NCBI RefSeq assembly: GCF_000682735.1
Contig: NZ_AWFD01000037.1
Span: 62,001 to 126,000 of the forward strand
Origin: Hyphomonas sp. CY54-11-8
GTDB lineage: Bacteria > Pseudomonadota > Alphaproteobacteria > Caulobacterales > Hyphomonadaceae
Direction of reading: 5' to 3'
Length of the DNA: 64,000 nucleotides
In this document: positions 17,897 through 26,588 of the stretch, in pieces
Position numbering within the stretch: the first letter of the stretch is position 1
Layout: the number at the start of each line of letters is the position of its first letter
Translations under genes and position numbers: made by a program
Notes under the pieces: generated by a model
Told to the model about the DNA's origin: nothing
Seen by the model: the letters and a program-made list of their open reading frames with translations, nothing else
The model's database searches: none

Positions 17897-18076
17897 AGCG
17901 GGAGGCTCCTCGGCGTATCAATGGTGTATTCACGGTCCATACATGGTGTTGTTCATGGTGGGCCGCAGGCACAGACGGGCGGACCATTTCAGCTTCGCTT
18001 CCCCGGCGCAAGAGGCGGACTCCCGTCAATTACGCATACCCGTTTCCCTGGGCCAAAACCCGGTTATAAGGGCGCC
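17897..18076. promoter_or_regulatory. divergent frmA/dapB promoter region with ATGGTG repeats
   Basis: The 180-bp gap must hold promoters for both frmA (minus) and dapB (plus). Three near copies of (C)ATGGTG occur at 17920, 17942 and 17954, with CCATACATGG between them. They might bind a regulator of frmA, but no known operator was recognised. Confidence 0.35.
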
Positions 18077-18913
18077 ATGACAGACCAGACTTCCGAATCC
18101 TTCGCCGTCGCCATTGCAGGTGTCGCAGGCCGCATGGGCCGCCAGCTGGCCGCCGTCTCCCACCGCCACGGGCTGACGGTCGCGGGTGGTACGGAAATCG
18201 CGGGCTCCCCTCACCTCGACACGGCTATCGGAGACCTCGCAGGGATTCCGGGCCTGAATGTGAAGCCGGCCTCCGACCCGGTCACCGCCGCCGCCAAGGC
18301 CGATGTCTGGTTCGATTTTACCCGGCCCGCTGCCACGATCGCAGCGCTGGAAGCGCTGAAGCACACGCCTGTACGTGTTGCGATTATTGGCACGACAGGC
18401 TTTTCGCCCGCAGAGGAAAAGGCACTTGAGGCAGCCGCAGGAGACCTCGCCATCGTGAAATCCGGCAGCTTTGCGCTTGGCATCAAGCTGCTGGAAATGT
18501 TGATCCGCCGCGCCGCCGCCAGCCTCGGTCCGGACTGGGACATCGAAGTGCTGGAAACCCACCACAACAAGAAGGTGGATGCCCCGTCCGGCACGGCCCT
18601 GATGCTCGGCGAAGCTGCCGCTGAAGGCCGCGGCGGCACGCTGGATCAGCTGCGCACAGGTCCCTATGACGGGCCGGACGCTGCCCGGGAGCCGGGCAAG
18701 ATCGGCTTTTCCGTCCGCCGCATGGGCGGGGTGATCGGCGAGCATTCGGTCAGCTTCGGCTCGGAGACGGAAATCGTCACCCTCAGCCACACATCGCTGG
18801 ACCGCTCGATGTTTGCAGAAGGTGCGCTGAAAGCGGCGTTCTGGGCCATTAACCAGAAACCCGGCCTCTACAGCATGGACGATGTGCTGGGGCTTTCAGG
18901 CAACGGCGCCTGA
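18077..18913 (+). CDS. dapB: 4-hydroxy-tetrahydrodipicolinate reductase
   Basis: A 278-residue enzyme of lysine and diaminopimelate synthesis, reducing hydroxy-tetrahydrodipicolinate with NAD(P)H. The cofactor loop GVAGRMGRQLA is at residues 14-24 and the signature ETHHNKKVDAPSGTAL holds the catalytic His-His/Lys region. DFTRPAAT is also typical. The ATG at 18077 is chosen; the longer open frame upstream lies over the promoter region. Confidence 0.96.
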   Translation: MTDQTSESFAVAIAGVAGRMGRQLAAVSHRHGLTVAGGTEIAGSPHLDTAIGDLAGIPGLNVKPASDPVTAAAKADVWFDFTRPAATIAALEALKHTPVRVAIIGTTGFSPAEEKALEAAAGDLAIVKSGSFALGIKLLEMLIRRAAASLGPDWDIEVLETHHNKKVDAPSGTALMLGEAAAEGRGGTLDQLRTGPYDGPDAAREPGKIGFSVRRMGGVIGEHSVSFGSETEIVTLSHTSLDRSMFAEGALKAAFWAINQKPGLYSMDDVLGLSGNGA

Positions 18914-19005
18914 GAAAGCGACACACCGCACAGCTGAATCCGGGTTGACGGCCATACTCGCCATGGCAGCATGACAAATTCGTCACGTAACCTGAAAGGG
19001 GCGGC

Positions 19006-19410
19006 ATGATCGGCATCGTCGTCGTCAGCCACGGCAAACTCTCGAAGGAACTCGTCGCCGCGACAGAACACGTCGTGGGCGAACAGATGCGATTCAAATC
19101 GATATCCATCGAAGCCGAAGACGATATCGAGGCCCGCCGCGAACAGATCCGTGACACGGCGAAGGCCTGTGACGTCGGCCTGGGGGTGATCATCCTCACC
19201 GACATGTTCGGCGGCACGCCATCGAACCTCGCCATGTCGATCATGGGATCCGGCAATATCGAAGTCATCTCGGGCGTGAACCTGCCCATGCTGATCAAGC
19301 TGGCCGAAGTCCGTGACGAGCTTCCGCTCGCCGACGCAGCCCAGACGGCTGCAGATGCAGGCCGGCGCTACATCAATATCGCCTCCGAACTCCTCGCCAA
19401 ATCCAATTGA
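19006..19410 (+). CDS. PTS EIIA component, mannose type
   Basis: A 134-residue EIIA-Man-like domain. GIVVVSHGKLSKEL contains the phosphorylatable His, and IILTDMFGGTPSNLA is the typical central segment. Alphaproteobacteria usually lack the sugar-transport EIIB/EIIC partners and use EIIA with HPr as a regulatory phosphorelay; that reading fits here because HPr follows directly. GAAAGGGG precedes the ATG. Confidence 0.92.
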   Translation: MIGIVVVSHGKLSKELVAATEHVVGEQMRFKSISIEAEDDIEARREQIRDTAKACDVGLGVIILTDMFGGTPSNLAMSIMGSGNIEVISGVNLPMLIKLAEVRDELPLADAAQTAADAGRRYINIASELLAKSN

Positions 19411-19421
19411 CCCGGAGCCCT

Positions 19422-19727
19422 GTGCAGAACGCCGTGACCGAAGCCCGCCAAAGCGTGACCATCGTCAACCGCAAGGGCCTGCACGCGCGCGCTTCGGCCA
19501 AACTCTCGAAGCTCGCGAACGAATTCGAGTCCAGGGTGGTAGTCAGTCATGAAGGCCAGGAGGCGGATGCCCGCTCGATCATGGACCTGTTGATGCTTGT
19601 CGCTGCTCAGGGCTGCGAAGTGGAACTCGCCGCCAAGGGCCCCGACGCGGCCGAAGCCGTCACCGCCATCGCCAGCCTTATCGCCGACGGCTTCGGTGAA
19701 AGCGGCGAAAGCGACGTGCTTTACTAA
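19422..19727 (+). CDS. ptsH: HPr family phosphocarrier protein
   Basis: A protein of about 101 residues. NRKGLHARASAKLSKLA holds the active-site His (His15 equivalent) and ARSIMDLLMLVA the Ser46 equivalent, so both His phosphorylation by EI and Ser phosphorylation by HPr kinase are possible; neither of those enzymes is in the window. The GTG at 19422 with GGAG in front gives a normal HPr N-terminus. A TTG at 19407 overlapping the EIIA stop (TTGA) is the alternative. Confidence 0.9.
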   Translation: MQNAVTEARQSVTIVNRKGLHARASAKLSKLANEFESRVVVSHEGQEADARSIMDLLMLVAAQGCEVELAAKGPDAAEAVTAIASLIADGFGESGESDVLY

Positions 19728-19788
19728 TCCCCCCCTCCTTGACCCCCGGCCGGATGACTGGCCACGCAAACCCCGAAGAGTAGTGCAA

Positions 19789-21480
19789 ATGATCAGAGCG
19801 ATTTTGGCATCCGCAAGTGCAACCCTGATGCTGGCGGCCTGTACGCCTGCCGCTGACACCGGAAGCGCCAACAGCTCCGAAAGCGCGCCTCCGATCAGCA
19901 CTGAAAACATGTCCGAGACGGTAAAGGTGCTCGCTTCCGACGAATTCATGGGCCGCGCGCCCGGCACTGAAGGCGAGACCAGGACCGTCGCCTACCTGAT
20001 CGAGCGGTTTAAGGATCTCGGCCTTGAACCTGGCGGACGGGACGGGAAATGGACAGATCCGGTGACCCTGAAGCACTCCGTCGTGAATGATATTCGCACA
20101 CTCAATGTCAGCCATGGCGAGACTGAGATCCCGCTCAGGCAAGGTCTGGACGTCAACATCAGCTCTCCCAATCCACGCGAAGACATCGTCATCAAGGATG
20201 TGCCGATCGTGTTCGTGGGCTTCGGCGCCAGCGCGCCGGAACGTGACTGGGACGATTATGGGGACATGGACCTGACCGGCAAGGTCGCCCTCTTCCTCGT
20301 GAATGACCCGGATTTCGGTGTGGCGGAAGATGACCCCGTCGCCGGCATATTCGGTGGCCGACGGATGACCTATTACGGCCGCTGGGCCTACAAATACGAG
20401 GAGGCCGCCCGCCGCGGCGCGGTTGCCGCCTTCGTGATCCATGAAACCCAACCCGCGGGCTATGGCTGGAACGTCGCCGCCTCCTCGCCGGGCGAGAATT
20501 ATGCCGTTGCCAGCAAGGGCCCTGCAAAACCGGCGCTCGACCTGCGCGGCTGGCTGCACGAGGACATGGCCCGGCAATGGCTGACACAGGCCGGATACAA
20601 CCTCGACGAACTGAAAACCGCCGCCCGCAAGCGCGATTTCGAAGCTTTCACCCTTGATGACCTGCGTTTCAATGCAGATCTGGGCCTGTCTGTGGAAACG
20701 GTCGAAAGTCAGAACGTACTCGGCAAGATCACCGGGACAAAGCGGCCGGATGAAACCATCATGCTGTCCGGACACTGGGATGCCTTCGGGATCGGCATTC
20801 CGGATGCGGAGGGCCGCGTCGTCAGACCCGGCGCAAACGATGATGCGCTCGGCCTTGCCGGCATCATGGAAATTGCCCGTAACCTGAAGGCCCGCCCCGC
20901 GCCGGAACGAACGGTCGTGGTCGCCGCCTGGACCGGCGAAGAGAGCGGCCTGCTCGGCTCGGAAGCCTATGCGCAGGACCCGATCTATCCGCTGGAAACA
21001 ACGGTCGCCAATTTCACGCTGGACATCCTGCAGACGGCGGGTCCGGCAAAAGATGTCATCCAGGTCGGCGAGGGCCAGAGCGAGCTTGAGGAGATGATGG
21101 CGGCGGCCGCCGCCAAACAGGGCCGCACGGTGTCTCCGGAAGGTCTGCCGGAGAACGGCCTGTTCTACCGGGCAGACCACTTCTCCCTCGCGCGCCGCGG
21201 CGTGCCAGTATTGCTGATCATGGGGATTGCCGGCGGACCGGACCTTGTAGACGGCGGGCGGGAAGCCGGGATCGAATGGGTCGCTGGCTATATTGCCAAC
21301 CGCTACCACAACCAGAACGATGCCTGGGATCCGGACTGGGACCTGCGCGGCGCAGCGCAGGATGTGGAACTCTTCCTGGACATGACCGAAGACCTCGCCA
21401 ACTCCACGGCATGGCCCGACCTGAAGCCGACATCGGAATTCAAGGGCCTGCGCGACGAGAGTGCCGCCGCACGGGAGTGA
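19789..21480 (+). CDS. M28 family zinc peptidase, lipoprotein
   Basis: A 563-residue exported peptidase. The lipobox LAAC (Cys near residue 18) indicates membrane anchoring. A PA-type insertion occupies about 110-300, and the zinc catalytic domain has SGHWDAFG (His ligand), GANDDALGLAG (bridging Asp) and WTGEESGLLGSEAYA (catalytic Glu and next ligand). Members are aminopeptidases or carboxypeptidases. Length and domain order match bacterial M28 proteins. It precedes ssrA. Confidence 0.92.
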   Translation: MIRAILASASATLMLAACTPAADTGSANSSESAPPISTENMSETVKVLASDEFMGRAPGTEGETRTVAYLIERFKDLGLEPGGRDGKWTDPVTLKHSVVNDIRTLNVSHGETEIPLRQGLDVNISSPNPREDIVIKDVPIVFVGFGASAPERDWDDYGDMDLTGKVALFLVNDPDFGVAEDDPVAGIFGGRRMTYYGRWAYKYEEAARRGAVAAFVIHETQPAGYGWNVAASSPGENYAVASKGPAKPALDLRGWLHEDMARQWLTQAGYNLDELKTAARKRDFEAFTLDDLRFNADLGLSVETVESQNVLGKITGTKRPDETIMLSGHWDAFGIGIPDAEGRVVRPGANDDALGLAGIMEIARNLKARPAPERTVVVAAWTGEESGLLGSEAYAQDPIYPLETTVANFTLDILQTAGPAKDVIQVGEGQSELEEMMAAAAAKQGRTVSPEGLPENGLFYRADHFSLARRGVPVLLIMGIAGGPDLVDGGREAGIEWVAGYIANRYHNQNDAWDPDWDLRGAAQDVELFLDMTEDLANSTAWPDLKPTSEFKGLRDESAAARE

Positions 21481-21484
21481 CCTT

Positions 21485-21514
21485 CCCCACCTTCATGGGG
21501 CCCCACCTTCATGG
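21485..21514 (+). repeat. 14-bp direct repeat before ssrA promoter
   Basis: CCCCACCTTCATGG occurs at 21485 and again at 21501, two bases apart, just upstream of the predicted ssrA promoter. Its meaning is unknown; it may be a simple local duplication. Confidence 0.7.
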
Positions 21515-21520
21515 CCCCCC

Positions 21521-21549
21521 TTTCATCAGCGGCGCTGTGCCCCTATATT
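21521..21549 (+). promoter_or_regulatory. predicted ssrA promoter
   Basis: TTTCAT (-35-like, 21521) and TATATT (-10-like, 21544) are separated by 17 bases, placing the start of transcription near 21556, at the beginning of the acceptor piece of the tmRNA. Confidence 0.45.
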
Positions 21550-21550
21550 G

Positions 21551-21860
21551 GTGGGGTCTTCGGACTATGGCGATAAACGCGCGTGTAATAAGCGGCTCGG
21601 ACCCGGGGGCGGTACCCGGCGGCTCCACCAAAAGCAGGTTCAGGCCTTTTCACCGGGCCTGTTTCTGACGGGGCCGAAATAGGATCGACGGACGTGTAAA
21701 GACGAGGCCTTCGCCGGATTGGGCCCCCTCAGAAGCCCAAATCAACATAGTTGCAAACGACAACTTTGCTGAAGGTGAACTGATGGCTGCGTAAGCAGTC
21801 GGATGATTACCGAACTTAACTCCTAGGGGTTCAGATCCCTAGGCGGGGCCCGGAGGCGCC
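21551..21860 (+). ncRNA. ssrA: permuted two-piece transfer-messenger RNA
   Basis: The halves are in circularly permuted order, as is known for alphaproteobacteria. The acceptor piece comes first and ends in CGGCTCCACCA (to 21630) after an arm CCGGG-GGCGGTA-CCCGG. The coding piece starts at GGGGCCG (21670), whose seven bases pair with CGGCTCC to form the acceptor stem. The tag frame at 21753-21794 reads ANDNFAEGELMAA then stop, with the -AA end recognised by ClpXP. P2-type pairing between ACGTGT in the coding piece and ACGCGCGT in the acceptor piece is visible. A hairpin (CCTAGGG/CCCTAGG) lies near the 3' end. The spacer 21631-21669 is presumably cut out. Outer ends are approximate. tmRNA rescues stalled ribosomes. 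Confidence 0.92.
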
Positions 21861-21973
21861 TGGCAACAGAAGCCTCCACTTTCCCTCCCCGAATTGCTTG
21901 CCAAGCGAGGCTCTCCGCCTCAATCTCGGCGCGTGCATGACATGCCTCTGAGCAGGCAGGGAGGAAACCGCCC

Positions 21974-22618
21974 ATGGCGAACAGCACATTGACCCAGTTT
22001 GTGAAAGAGGCCCTTGAGAAAGGGCAGGACCGGAGCGGCATCCGCGCCGCACTCCTCAATGCTGGCTGGCGGGAACAGGAAATCGATGAGGCTCTCGCGG
22101 CCTATTCCGATGTTGCCTTCCCCATCGCCGTACCAAAACCGGCCGCCTACCTCTCTGCCCGGGAAGCCTTCTTCTATCTCCTTTTCTTCATCCTGCTCGG
22201 CGTCGTCGCCTTCAATCTCGGCTCGCTCCTGTTCGCGCTGATCGACGCGCTGGTCCCGGATATCCTGGAGGAAGAGACCTATCGCGCGAGCGCACAGGAC
22301 CGCCAGATCCGCGGCGCGATTTCCGGCCTCGTGGTGGGTACGCCCCTATTCCTGTGGCTCGCCCGCATTCTGCTGAAGGCCCGCCACGAGAACCCGGCGC
22401 TGCAGAGATCCCGCATCCGCAAATGGCTGATTTATATCAGCCTTGTCATTGCCGGCATTATCCTGGTCGGGGATGCGATTTCCCTCGTTTACAGTTTCCT
22501 GAATGGGGAGCTGACCTGGCGCTTCACACTCAAATCGTTTGTCGTCGCGGCGATCGCCGGTGGTATTTTCGGATATTTCATTACCCATGCCGAACGGGAT
22601 GAAGCCGATGGCATATAG
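21974..22618 (+). CDS. DUF5671-type membrane protein
   Basis: A 214-residue protein. The first 45 residues form a helical region (VKEALEKGQDRSGIRAALLNAGW) resembling a small UBA-like/SHOCT-like module. Then come about four membrane segments (near 63-85, 113-131, 145-165, 180-205), as in DUF5671 proteins. Function unknown. AGGGAGGAAA precedes the ATG. The last codons overlap the next gene. Confidence 0.75.
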   Translation: MANSTLTQFVKEALEKGQDRSGIRAALLNAGWREQEIDEALAAYSDVAFPIAVPKPAAYLSAREAFFYLLFFILLGVVAFNLGSLLFALIDALVPDILEEETYRASAQDRQIRGAISGLVVGTPLFLWLARILLKARHENPALQRSRIRKWLIYISLVIAGIILVGDAISLVYSFLNGELTWRFTLKSFVVAAIAGGIFGYFITHAERDEADGI

Positions 22619-23105
22619 CCAACACACATTGTATGGCAGCGTCCTTGTCGGTGTGATCATCGCTGCCAGCCTCGCTGGGATCGTAATTACCGGCGGCCCG
22701 GGTGAAGCCCGCAAGGAACGGGAAGATCTCGCCCGCCAGCAGGCACTCTCCGAAACGGCGCTGGCGCTGGCCTGCTACCAGCAAGCGTTTGGCGAGATTC
22801 CCGAAGACCTGACCATTGTCGAGAACGAACTGGCGCATGTCACGTCCGAGGCGCGCCAGCAAGACGCCTGCTCTCAGGCCGAAATCCGGAAAGATCCGGT
22901 CTCGGACGAACACTTCCGGCTGGAACGGCAGCATGGATCGGTCACCCAGATCTGCGCTGAATTCGCAACGGGCAATTCAGAGGCCCCATACAACAGCTAC
23001 CGATATGCGCCCTCGCGTGCTGTCATTCTGGATCTGGACAAGCCCCGCGAGACCGCAGGCGAATATTGCTACGAACTGAACCTGTCGGCCAAGCTGGAAT
23101 ACTGA
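22608..23105 (+). CDS. hypothetical single-span membrane protein
   Basis: A 165-residue protein starting MAYSQHTLYGSVLVGVIIAA, with one membrane segment (about 9-28) and a charged extracytoplasmic part containing four Cys. No family is recognised. It overlaps the upstream membrane protein gene by 11 bases, so they are co-translated and may interact. In-frame ATGs a few codons upstream are alternative starts. Confidence 0.7.
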   Translation: MAYSQHTLYGSVLVGVIIAASLAGIVITGGPGEARKEREDLARQQALSETALALACYQQAFGEIPEDLTIVENELAHVTSEARQQDACSQAEIRKDPVSDEHFRLERQHGSVTQICAEFATGNSEAPYNSYRYAPSRAVILDLDKPRETAGEYCYELNLSAKLEY

Positions 23106-23110
23106 TCTGC

Positions 23111-23782
23111 CTAGAGCAGGATCGTCCCCTTCCCGTCCTTCTCCATGGCGCGGATGTAGGACGGCGTTTCGCGCATCTGTTTGAGGAAGCGGTGCGCGTT
23201 GGGGAAGTTCGCTTCGTCCATGCCGGCCCGGTGCGCGGCAAGCTCCATGGAATATCCCATCACCATGTCTGCCGCGGTCAGGTTTTCACCGGCGAACCAT
23301 TTTGTCCGGCCGAGCTGTTTCTCGATCTCGCCAAGCAGCGCATTCAGGCGCGGGGTGAAGAAGGCCTGGTCGAGGCCGTTCACCATTGCCTTTGCGACCG
23401 GCCGCATCAGGAAAGGCGCGCGGGCCGACATGGCCATCATGACGAACTTATTGGTCAGCAGCGGCTGAAGGCTGCCCTGTGACGTGTGGAACCAGAACAG
23501 GTAGCGCACACGCTCCTGCGTGCCGGGCGCCGGGCGCAGGCGGCCGCCATCATGCCAGTCGAGAATATAATCCACGATGGCATTGGTCTCGGCGAGGGTC
23601 ACATTGCCCTCCGTGATCACCGGCGCCGTGCCGAGCGGCGAGACGGCCTTGTACTCTGCGGGAGCCAGCCGGGTCTGCGGATCACGGTCGTAGAACTTCA
23701 CCTCGTAAGGCACACCCAGCTCCTCCAGCAGCCAGAGGATGCGGATGGATTGTGACTTCTCGAGATGGTGCAGAGTGATCAT
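23111..23782 (-). CDS. glutathione S-transferase
   Basis: A 223-residue standard-length GST. The N-terminal thioredoxin domain has SIRILWLLEELGVPYE and SPLGTAPVITEGNVTLAET (cis-Pro and the glutathione-binding Glu-Thr/Ser region). The C-domain has FAGENLTAADMVMGY. It is a cytoplasmic detoxification enzyme; the substrate is unknown. It is divergent from the luciferase-like monooxygenase gene. Confidence 0.92.
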   Translation of the reverse strand: MITLHHLEKSQSIRILWLLEELGVPYEVKFYDRDPQTRLAPAEYKAVSPLGTAPVITEGNVTLAETNAIVDYILDWHDGGRLRPAPGTQERVRYLFWFHTSQGSLQPLLTNKFVMMAMSARAPFLMRPVAKAMVNGLDQAFFTPRLNALLGEIEKQLGRTKWFAGENLTAADMVMGYSMELAAHRAGMDEANFPNAHRFLKQMRETPSYIRAMEKDGKGTILL

Positions 23783-23971
23783 GGCGGGGCCTTTCCGGTT
23801 TCGAGCAATCCGACTGTTACGGTCCAGCAGTGTGTTCGGATCAGATGACGTTGCGTGAAGGGCGAGATTTTCTCCATTCCCGGTTCAAATGCCCTCTCAG
23901 ACGCGTCTGGGGGTGTCGCCGCACGGGTCGCGGCCCCATATGCCCTCAGACAGGACAAAGGAGCCAAGCTG

Positions 23972-24982
23972 ATGATCCCGTATTCGGTCCTCGATCTTTC
24001 ACCAGTGCCTGCGGGCTCAACCCCCGCGCAGGCCCTGGCCAATACGGTGGACCTTGCCCGCCATGCCGAACGGCTCGGCTATCATCGTTACTGGATGGCG
24101 GAACATCACAACATGACCGGCATTGCCTCGGCCGCGACGTCGATCCTGATCGGCCATGTCGCGGGGGCCACTTCGACCATCCGCGTCGGCGCGGGCGGCA
24201 TCATGCTGCCAAACCATGCGCCTCTGGTCATCGCCGAACAGTTCGGCACGCTGGCGACGCTCTATCCTGACCGGATCGACCTTGGCCTCGGCCGGGCGCC
24301 CGGCACCGACCAGCTGACCATGCGGGCCCTGCGCCGGGGCCAGCAAAGCGCTGACATGTTCCCACAGGACGTTGTCGAATTGCTCAGCTATTTCGAACCG
24401 GCAGAGCCCGGCCAGCAGGTACAGGCCGTGCCGGGCGCGGGCACGCATGTGCCGGTCTGGATCCTGGGATCGAGCCTGTTCGGTGCCCAGCTCGCCGCGC
24501 ATCTGGGCCTGCCCTATGCCTTCGCGTCGCACTTTGCGCCGGACGCTTTGGAACAGGCGATCGAGATCTACCGTGCACGTTTCAAACCGGGAGTGACACA
24601 GGCGCCGCGTTTCATGCTGGCGATCAATGTGCTCGGCGCCGATACCGATGAGGAAGCCGTCCGGCTCAGAACCTCCGTCCAGCAAGCCTTCGTCAATCTG
24701 CGCACCGGCCGGCCGGGGCCCTTGCCGCGCCCCGTCGATGACATCCGGGATGTGGCCCCTCCGGAACTGATTGCGCAGGTCGAGCGGGCGCTACGCGTCT
24801 CGGCGACGGGCAGCCCTGAGAAGGTCACCGCAGAACTGTCTGCCCTGATCGACCGACACCGGCCGGACGAGGTCATCCTGACCGGTCAGATCCACGATCA
24901 CGCCGCGCGCCTGCGTTCATTCGAAATTGCCGCCGAAGCCATGAAGGCTATCGGCGCACGCTCGGGCGCTGCGGCCGGCTAG
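23972..24982 (+). CDS. LLM class flavin-dependent oxidoreductase
   Basis: A 336-residue luciferase-like monooxygenase, type MsnO8-like. Features are [12 protein letters not shown] at the start, [19 protein letters not shown], and [19 protein letters not shown]. Such enzymes use reduced flavin and oxygen on an unknown substrate. AAAGGAG sits a few bases before the ATG. Its end overlaps that of the convergent lipoprotein gene by four bases. Confidence 0.92.
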   Translation: MIPYSVLDLSPVPAGSTPAQALANTVDLARHAERLGYHRYWMAEHHNMTGIASAATSILIGHVAGATSTIRVGAGGIMLPNHAPLVIAEQFGTLATLYPDRIDLGLGRAPGTDQLTMRALRRGQQSADMFPQDVVELLSYFEPAEPGQQVQAVPGAGTHVPVWILGSSLFGAQLAAHLGLPYAFASHFAPDALEQAIEIYRARFKPGVTQAPRFMLAINVLGADTDEEAVRLRTSVQQAFVNLRTGRPGPLPRPVDDIRDVAPPELIAQVERALRVSATGSPEKVTAELSALIDRHRPDEVILTGQIHDHAARLRSFEIAAEAMKAIGARSGAAAG

Positions 24983-25404
24983 TTTTCCAGCCGGTCCATT
25001 TCTTCGCTGAGCGCGTCCATCAGTTCCGGATGTTCTGACTGGATGCGGATCATGGAGGTCGCGACCCGGCCCTGCACTTCGATCAGTTCGGCATACCGCC
25101 CGCCAAAGATCTGCATGCCTTTGACGCCGGAAATCTCGCCATCGAGCTCTTCGGACATCTGGTTCAGGCCATCCACTGCCACCTGGATCTTCTTCGCGGC
25201 CGCCTTGGCGCTTGCTTCGTCGTCGACGGTTTCCAGCGCGTCGGCGATGCGCGTCATCTCATTGATGTAGGCTTCACCGATATCGCTGGCGGAAGACTTC
25301 GCGGTGATGTCCTCACCGGTCTTGCCCTGAACATCGTCTTTTCCGCCGCAGCTCGTCAGCATCAATGCCGCCGCGAGGCCGGCTACCAGAAATCCATGTC
25401 TCAT
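24979..25404 (-). CDS. hypothetical lipoprotein
   Basis: A 141-residue protein with a signal sequence and lipobox LTSC (Cys near residue 19), followed by a Gly-Lys spacer and a helical, acidic body. Probably anchored in the membrane facing the periplasm. No family recognised. Confidence 0.75.
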   Translation of the reverse strand: MRHGFLVAGLAAALMLTSCGGKDDVQGKTGEDITAKSSASDIGEAYINEMTRIADALETVDDEASAKAAAKKIQVAVDGLNQMSEELDGEISGVKGMQIFGGRYAELIEVQGRVATSMIRIQSEHPELMDALSEEMDRLEN

Positions 25405-25603
25405 ACTACGTCCCCTGACTGTGTTTTCAGAAGCACATTCTTAAACCAAGTTCCAAGGCAGGACTATGGCCGCTTGTCATCTACCGCAGGCTGACCTAAG
25501 CGGACCACCCCGCACCGGACGTGCGTCCTATGAACCCTCGACGATGAAAGGAGATTGGCAATGACCACAACCCGCTTCTCCAATTTCATCATGACAGGTT
25601 CAC

Positions 25604-25771
25604 ATGACACGACGCATTCTGCGGCCTCTGGCGGCCGCCCTGTTCCGACTCAGCGGCCGGACCGAAAAAACTGATAACTTATCACAGCGGGACCGGCGTA
25701 TCGCGGCCCGTTCCCTGAAAACAAAACTGCCTGCCCACCTCCTCCGGGACATCGGCGCGGATGATGGATGA
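25604..25771 (+). CDS. DUF1127-like small basic protein, possibly frame-disrupted
   Basis: A 55-residue basic protein ending LPAHLLRDIGADDG, close to the DUF1127 C-terminal signature (LL-RDIG). DUF1127 proteins are small RNA-binding-type regulators in alphaproteobacteria. An overlapping ORF in another frame starts at 25561 with a better ribosome site (AAAGGAG), begins MTTTRFSNFIMTGS and stops at 25674. Family proteins often start in that style, so a single-base indel may have split one gene; overlapping translation is the alternative. Confidence 0.55.
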   Translation: MTRRILRPLAAALFRLSGRTEKTDNLSQRDRRIAARSLKTKLPAHLLRDIGADDG

Positions 25772-25794
25772 TGCCCCGCTCTGACATTCAGGGT

Positions 25795-26526
25795 TCAGGC
25801 GAGTTCCATCTCCGCCGTCACATTCAGATGGTCGGAACAGATTTCCGGCCCCGGCTGGTACTGGCCGAGCTTCAGAGCCGGTCCGGTGAGGATGTGGTCA
25901 TAATCCCGCAGCGGCCGCCACGAGGGATAGGTCGGCTCCGGCTGCCGGTCAGAATGTGCCTGCATCCGCTCAAGAAACGCCTCCGCCGGGCTCGCATGCA
26001 GGCTGCAATTGAAGTCCCCCATGACCACCCAGCGCCCATGGCGCGGCAGGTGCCGGGAGAGGAACTCCAGCTGCAGCGCCTGATCGCGCCTGCCAAGGCT
26101 GAGATGGACGCAAGCCACATCAAAGTGCATGGCGGCCTCGACCGTCGCAAGCAGGCAGCCGCGCCCCGGCACCCTGCCCGGCAGTTTCAGGTCCCGCACA
26201 TTCGACAGCGGATGCCGGCTGAGGATCGCATTCCCGTGGCGCGACACACCGCGGATCACCCGGTTTTCCTGAATGGCCAGGTGATCATGGCCGGCGCGTT
26301 CGGCAATCGCGTTCGCCTGACAGCGATACCCGGCCCGCCGTCCGCCGAGATCCACCTCCTGCAGGCAGACGAGGTCGGCGCCGCGGATTGTTTCAGCGAT
26401 GGTTTCCAGCGTGCTGGCCTTTGCCTGCGTGTGGAAAACCTGCCGGTGCGCACGCGTCAGATAGTCGGAGAAACGGGCCGTCCCGATGGCGGCCTGAATG
26501 TTCCATGTCAGCAGTTTCAGAGGCAC
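25795..26526 (-). CDS. endonuclease/exonuclease/phosphatase family protein
   Basis: A 243-residue protein of the EEP superfamily. Motifs in order: LLTWNIQ (Asn), CLQEVDLGG (metal-binding Glu), CVHLSLG, VMGDFNCSLHA (catalytic Asp and Asn) and ICSDHLNVTAEM (Asp-His). Members cleave phosphodiesters in nucleic acids, lipids or inositol phosphates. The first codon is GTG with AAAGGAAG five bases upstream. It is divergent from cardiolipin synthase, 62 bases away, so a lipid-linked role is conceivable. Confidence 0.9.
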   Translation of the reverse strand: MPLKLLTWNIQAAIGTARFSDYLTRAHRQVFHTQAKASTLETIAETIRGADLVCLQEVDLGGRRAGYRCQANAIAERAGHDHLAIQENRVIRGVSRHGNAILSRHPLSNVRDLKLPGRVPGRGCLLATVEAAMHFDVACVHLSLGRRDQALQLEFLSRHLPRHGRWVVMGDFNCSLHASPAEAFLERMQAHSDRQPEPTYPSWRPLRDYDHILTGPALKLGQYQPGPEICSDHLNVTAEMELA

Positions 26527-26588
26527 GGGCTTCCTTTGGCGGTTCAGACGGGACAGGGTAAGGCGTCACGAATTGTCAGGCTGGACAC

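Noticed and set aside
19407..19421. TTG as the HPr start
   Set aside because: It overlaps the EIIA stop but lacks a ribosome site; the GTG at 19422 gives a more typical HPr N-terminus. It remains possible.
19678..21309. 543-residue minus-strand ORF
   Set aside because: Antisense to the M28 peptidase, which has full zinc motifs.
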